The translations under genes were made by a program, and so were the position numbers. The notes beneath the pieces are model-generated. The model saw only the letters and a list, made by a program, of their open reading frames with translations. It was not told the origin of the DNA and searched no databases. This document shows, piece after piece, positions 62,836 through 64,000 of a stretch of DNA of 64,000 nucleotides. The stretch comes from Cyclina sinensis (taxonomy: Eukaryota; Mollusca; Bivalvia; Venerida; Veneridae). Location of the stretch: positions 18,910,120 to 18,974,119 of the forward strand of contig JAAONU010000001.1 in NCBI GenBank assembly GCA_012932295.1, read 5' to 3'. Positions within the stretch are counted from its first letter, which is position 1. Each line of letters begins with the position of its first letter.

Positions 62836-64000
62836 AGTGCTCATGGTGAGCTATTGTGATCACTCACCATCCGGTGTCTGTCTGTCCATCTGTACATAGT
62901 AATAGATACTTAGGTGGCTATGGGAACAATAGGTAACTGTTAATTTTCTTTGATGCTTTTCATTCTGTAAGCTCTATATTGGCTATAAATGCTCTTACGT
63001 GGCTAAAAGAACAATGGGGAGAACAATAGACTAGACACTAAAGTAGCAGTTTGTTAGGATGTCTGTTCGTCTGTTTGTCTAGCATCTGTTCAAATCTTCT
63101 TGTGAAAAACTGATTTTGATGAAACCTCACAGGAATGTTCCTGTGATGGTTCTCATTCATATTTGTTCAAAGAATTCCATTCCATGCAGAACTCTGGTTG
63201 CCAAGGCAACCAGTGGCCGGTTGCTCAAAATTTTAACAGTCTGTTAAAGTAATGGTCGGTTAAATTTTGACCAAAAATAACTTAATTTTTTTTCAAATAT
63301 CTTGTTCAAATTTCTTTTTTATGTAAAAAAGTCTTTTTGCATGGAGATACTTTCTTGAAATAGTGAGTCACTTTCTTAGAAAACTGACTAAAAATTTAAC
63401 CAACTGTTAGTTTAACAGGCTGTTAAAGTTAAAAAAAAATTTAGCAACCGGCCACAGTAGGAAAATCTTTAAAAATCTTCTTTTCAAAAACCACAAAGTC
63501 AAAAGCTTAGATATTTGGTTTGTGGCATTATCTAGATAAACTTTACCAAGTTTGTTCAAATCATGGCCCCATAGTCAGTATCGGCCCCACCATGGGGGAT
63601 CACTTGATTTAACATATACTTATATAGGAAAAACTTAAAATAACTTCTTGTCTGAAATTGCAAAGTCTAGAGTTCAGATATGTGGTGTGTAGCATTGTCT
63701 AGTGAAGCTCTACCAATTTTATTCAAATCATAATCCCAGGATCAATATACTGGCCCCACACTGGATGTAACTTAATTTTACATGGACACTGTAGAGGGGA
63801 AACTTAAAAAATCTTCTTGTCAGACACAACAAGGCCTGCAGTTTTGATAATTGGTAAAAAACATTGTCATGTAGACCTCTACCAAGTTTGTTCAAATTAT
63901 AGCCTTAGGGCCAAAATTAGTTCCATCCCTGGGGCCACATGATTTTACATTGGCTTAATTAGGGATAACTTTCAGAATCTTCTTCTATGAAACCACAAGG
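62836..64000 (+). repeat. ~170-bp-unit dispersed element (copy R5), runs off the right edge
   Basis: The 5' end has GTGCTCATGGTGAGCTATTG, CACCATCCGGTGTCTGTCTG and GGTTGCCAAGGCAACCA. About four core units follow (CTTCTTGTCTGAAATTGCAA, TAGACCTCTACCAAGTTTG, TTTACATTGGCTTA). It is interrupted by the MITE at 63214-63454. Confidence 0.8.
63214..63454. mobile_element. 241-bp MITE nested inside repeat copy R5
   Basis: The ends are TGGCCGGTTGCTCAAAATTT and, inverted at the right, TGGCCGGTTGCTAAATTTTT. Inner palindromes TTTAACAGTCTGTTAAA and TTTAACAGGCTGTTAAA lie near each end. CAG lies directly outside both termini, a possible 3-bp target duplication. Related copies of the host element run uninterrupted across the equivalent point (for example GGCAACCACAG near 53480). 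Confidence 0.85.

Overview
This is a eukaryotic nuclear window. Genes are split by many introns with GT..AG borders, and the spacers are AT-rich and full of repeats. The repeats (arrays of 146-170 bp units carrying AAGGTCAAGGTCA-type motifs, foldback elements, tRNA-derived SINEs) and a split alanine racemase gene pair fit a marine bivalve mollusc, probably a clam. That placement is inference; no species marker is visible. Most real coding sequence is in exons of 18-250 bp, so few of the longest open frames are genes.

Layout. (1) 166-8824 (+): the last six exons of POLR3A, the largest RNA polymerase III subunit; the rest lies off the left edge. One intron holds a two-level tandem array (323-2545), and another holds a diverged ~170 bp repeat array. 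(2) 8825-16390: 3' flank, a second repeat array, a tRNA-derived SINE and long featureless AT-rich DNA. (3) 16394-17701 (-): a 5'-truncated LINE with a 60-base poly(A) tail and 17-bp target-site duplications. (4) About 17990-25140: about four diverged tandem copies of a 0.6-0.9 kb sequence. The second is split by a head-to-tail dimer of a ~2.2 kb DNA transposon (18918-23370), bounded by GTTA; a paralogous unoccupied site is still present at 25001-25020. (5) 26061-33607 (+) and 36724-40992 (-): two nine-exon alanine racemase genes facing tail to tail with matching intron positions. Both have single-base frameshifts; in the minus-strand copy two of these cancel out and only appear to remove a key arginine. 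(6) 41000-52650: a repeat-rich gene desert with foldbacks, a 150-bp-unit element and an inverted pair of GGTCCAGTCCA-type repeats. (7) 53998-57938 (-): a complete five-coding-exon SPC24 gene (206 residues, NDC80 kinetochore complex). (8) 58000-64000: two TIR-bounded miniature transposons, then a ~170 bp repeat element that contains a nested 241-bp MITE.

The three gene families (Pol III transcription, D-/L-alanine interconversion, kinetochore) have no evident functional link. They look like ordinary neighbours in a chromosome shaped by transposons. The most notable structures are the transposon dimer with its empty-site paralogue, the convergent racemase pair with its indel pattern, and the intronic array carrying eleven TCAAGGTCA nuclear-receptor-type motifs.
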